NCBI GenBank assembly: GCA_963169105.1
Contig: OY720639.1
Span: 125,199,117-125,263,116, forward strand
Direction of reading: 5' to 3'
Length of the DNA stretch: 64,000 bases
DNA from: Ceriagrion tenellum
Lineage: Eukaryota > Arthropoda > Insecta > Odonata > Coenagrionidae
The notes beneath the pieces were generated by a model. That model made no database searches, was not told the DNA's origin, and saw nothing but the letters and a program-made list of their open reading frames with translations. Shown in pieces: positions 61,291 through 64,000 of this stretch; within the stretch, counting starts at the first letter, position 1; every line of letters begins with the position of its first letter. Both the position numbers and the translations under genes were made by a program.

Positions 61291-63517
61291 AAAGAATTGT
61301 GTCGAGATGAATGTTATTCTTACATCCACCACTCTAATTTTGATTTCATGAAATGGTCTAGCCGTTCAGGGTCTTCAGCTCCCGTCACCGTATTTTTGCT
61401 TTCTTGAAGATTTGATCAACTCGCCTTTCATTCCATCTTTTTTCGGACTTCTTAAATAAATCACTGTGAAATATCGCCGAGCTATAGGAATCCACCCCAC
61501 CTTCTCTCTCCCTCTGTCAAGCTCACTCTTCCAGGAATGCTTCCAAAAGCATATTAAAAGTGTTTCGTCCGTCCTTATTTGAAACCAAAAAGTAGTGGAA
61601 AATATGTGGTTGTGAGCAACCAAGGGAAACGTTAAATATTGGATTTTGTTGATTCAAACCATGTAGTACTATCATGAAATTTCGAAGTACGGAGTATGTG
61701 CTTTTCAAAAATAGAATTCTTACGATGTATGCTACGCAAGTTGAAATATAACAGTATTATGTGTATTAATTACTAATCGATTATAATCTTCACCAAGGTC
61801 GTAGCAACTGTCGAAGTCTTCACTCGCACATATCACATAATAGTAAGTTCCTTTTTTAAATGCTCACTAAGTTCACATGTATCTGATGGGAAACTAAAAT
61901 TATTCTTTCAGTATGGTTGAACGGAACCGTATAATTTTGATGGTGTCTTAGTTTTTCTGTGAAGTTACGAATTATGTTGCATGGAATACGTGATACAGTC
62001 GTGACTGTGAACATATAGAGATATTTGCTTAGAGTATATAACAGTGCATTTTGTTAGCCAAAATTGTTTTCGATGTCCACCATTATGTCATTATTTCATT
62101 TGTTATGCATGGCTTTTCTGGTTTCCACTGGTTTACTTATGCAACTTTCCAAACGAATGTCAATAAATGATAATTGGATTACTACGCCTCTTGGAAACAG
62201 TAGCTCTGCGCGGATTTAATCGCACATTGAGTTAATGCAAGAGGCCACTCTTATGAATCACTTACCCAAAACATAGTCCATGTGGCTTCAAAGGAATCAA
62301 ACGGCTTATATAGACCGTAAGGATAACTGCTGAACTTTTGAACTGAAGCTGAGTATTCAGTCGATGTGAAATATAAAATATATTTGTTTATCTCCGCTCC
62401 AATTTCAGCTTCCTGGAAGTTTATTTGGACTGGTACTTGTAGTGGTCTAAATGCATAACTACCATCGCTGAAGGTGACTTTTGATCATCACGTCTTGCTT
62501 AGAGTTTGTGTAGCCTGTGTCCATTAGAGGTAGTCTTGCCTTTCATTGATAGCAAATGGAAATTCGGTCAAAGTCTGAAGTTGGAAATTCAATCGGTTTA
62601 GCATTTTCAATAGTCAGTGAATAATCAAACGTCCTGTCTACAATCTATACTTTGTAAAAATAAAAACATTGGAGTCTTAGATTATATTTCCATATTATCA
62701 CGAGTTTTCCTGTTTAGTTGAGCCAATCATGCATTCCAATATCGATAACACAAGAGTGACATATTCTTAGATAAATTTTACGACCTTAAGCCACAAAATG
62801 GAAATCATACTTAATCTAAAACCCTGAGGTAATTAACTAAATATTCTAATAACTAATGAGGATAAATATTATGCTGAGGCGAATCGTAATGAAATAGTAG
62901 CTACAAATTGAAAATTGAGGGAATTTGGAATTAAAAAAATAGTAAATACCCCAAAACAAATTCCAATTCAACTAAGCCTCTTCTCAAGTAATCGACAGTA
63001 TTGTAGTAGTACTGTATTATCCATGATAAATTAATTTGCTAAGGGTGAAATTATGAAATGGCTTGATTATTTTATTGAGTAAGTGTAATTTACATTCTAT
63101 GATAAGTTAGCTAAACTTATGCTGAACTGTGTTTTGTGTAGAACCAATATTTTGGATTTAATGCAAAGAAAAATACAGCTATGGAGTGAGATGCGATGGG
63201 TTTTTTCAAAGAACTTATATGATGTAGCTAAATACCAATGAAATTTTGAGAATGAATCTATATGCAAGGAAATTTGTTGGTTGATTCAATATTTTTGGGG
63301 AAAGTGGAATGCATTTCCAGCTGAAAAAATATATATTAAGATTTTTATACCATATTTAATTAGCAAAATGACTCAAGTAGGGTCTTCAAAAAATTCCAAA
63401 GGCCTTGAGGTGATTAATTTCAATGCACATTTGTCCGATCATAATTTAGAGGGGATTCTATCTCTATGTAGGATTCTATTCTAATCTATGTAGGATTGCG
63501 GTACCTCATGTACTTAC
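61291..63517. other. Non-coding stretch, no gene recognised
   Basis: AT-rich sequence. A short direct repeat CTATGTAGGATT lies at 63464-63475 and 63485-63496. Nothing else is supported. Confidence 0.4.
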
Positions 63518-63698
63518 TCCTTCGTGAAACAGGTCGAAAACGGCAAATGGCCCGAGGGAGAGGGTATGGATCATTGGGTGCTCCGAATGCAGGTTGAAAG
63601 GGCCGTAGATATTCCGAGAAGTTCGAGTGTGGAAGCCTTGGACGGCGACGGAGGTCGACAACCGTGGTGTGGAAATGAACTCACGGGAGAACTTTGCC
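63518..63698 (-). CDS. Candidate host exon, unknown protein (partial)
   Basis: This 181-bp minus-strand block is open in one frame for 60 codons after one leading base. It is preceded by a good acceptor (pyrimidine run TGTTTTTCTTACTAG ending at 63699) and followed by a GTAAGT donor at 63517. About 65% of third positions are G or C, although the surrounding DNA is clearly AT-rich. The product includes SREFISTPRLSTSVAVQGF and later PFAVFDLFHEG, and I recognise no domain. The plus strand over the same DNA is also open (63524-63745), with a weaker acceptor (CGTGAAACAG) and a GAG/GTGAGT donor at 63741, so the strand is not settled. Alternatively it is a CpG-rich non-coding patch. Confidence 0.35.
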
Positions 63699-63739
63699 CT
63701 AGTAAGAAAAACATTTTGCCGCCTTTTTGTGTTTGGCAG

Positions 63740-64000
63740 AGGTGAGTTTGAACTGCAGGAGGGATTCATTCACCATAAGAGTGTCTTTTGAGGTATAGTT
63801 ACCGCCTCTTATGAAACTTCAAGGTGAGCTTGACAAGTAGACGCTAAAAATTTCGAATGGCTAAGAGTGTAAGTGCATGTGGAAGGAGTTTGGGCGCAGT
63901 GGCGGCTCATCAATTTTGAAAGTACTTGTGTAACTCAGGAAAACTCAATCAGTTTTCTTTACAGAATTTTCAGATGGCCATTCAATAATTTTGCTTTCAT
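63740..64000. other. Non-coding right edge, possible repeat start
   Basis: No gene was recognised. GGGCGCAGTGGCGGCTCATC at about 63892-63911 looks like the head of a dispersed repeat, but the window ends too soon to define it. Confidence 0.3.

Noticed and set aside
1..64000. CRISPR arrays, prokaryotic operons, viral or toxin genes
   Set aside because: No regularly spaced short repeats, no tightly packed gene runs and no viral structural or toxin motifs were seen. The window is clearly eukaryotic repeat-rich DNA.

Overview
This is a 64-kb stretch of AT-rich, gene-poor nuclear DNA from an animal, most likely an arthropod. The evidence for this is eukaryotic: a Penelope-like element (PLE) with a GIY-YIG endonuclease, a piggyBac transposon, several decayed LINEs, tRNA-derived SINE-like copies and polypurine/polypyrimidine tracts. 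There are no operons, ribosome binding sites or long intact host genes. The species cannot be named from the sequence. No complete host gene is visible, so the window is probably intergenic or intronic. The single best candidate host exon lies near the right edge (63.5 kb, minus strand).

Layout. 0-5.6 kb: no gene seen, with a G-rich tract at the very start. 5.66-6.83 kb: a LINE reverse-transcriptase relic (+). 10.6-11.05 kb: a second LINE 3' coding relic (+). 13.72-15.32 kb: a structurally defined PLE (-), with reverse transcriptase plus GIY-YIG, 137-bp inverted terminal repeats and a 12-bp target-site duplication. 16.7 and 18.4 kb: two short non-coding PLE-like insertions with their own 12-13 bp flanking repeats. 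17.3 kb: possible LINE debris, followed by a GC-rich island. 21.32-24.27 kb: a complete but dead piggyBac transposon. 25.4-25.9, 33.6-34.0 and 34.4-34.8 kb: further LINE relics, all on +. 36.1, 46.8 and 59.4 kb: tRNA-derived (SINE-like) copies. 41.3 and 44.3 kb: two strong palindromes or hairpins. 48.1-48.4 kb: a 327-bp fold-back element flanked by a 12-bp direct repeat. 61.2 kb: a further PLE-terminus-like fragment.

Main message. The most interesting structure is a set of Penelope-related insertions at 13.7, 16.7, 18.4 and 48.1 kb, with a probable fifth at 61.2 kb. Only the first codes for protein. The four best-defined insertions have 12-13 bp flanking direct repeats. The short ones share a terminal motif of a CTGA/AAGAT box, a short stem-loop and GAAAC, which resembles the hammerhead-ribozyme core known from PLE terminal repeats. 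They look like small non-autonomous elements mobilised by PLE machinery. The other elements are ordinary fossils of piggyBac, LINE and SINE families.
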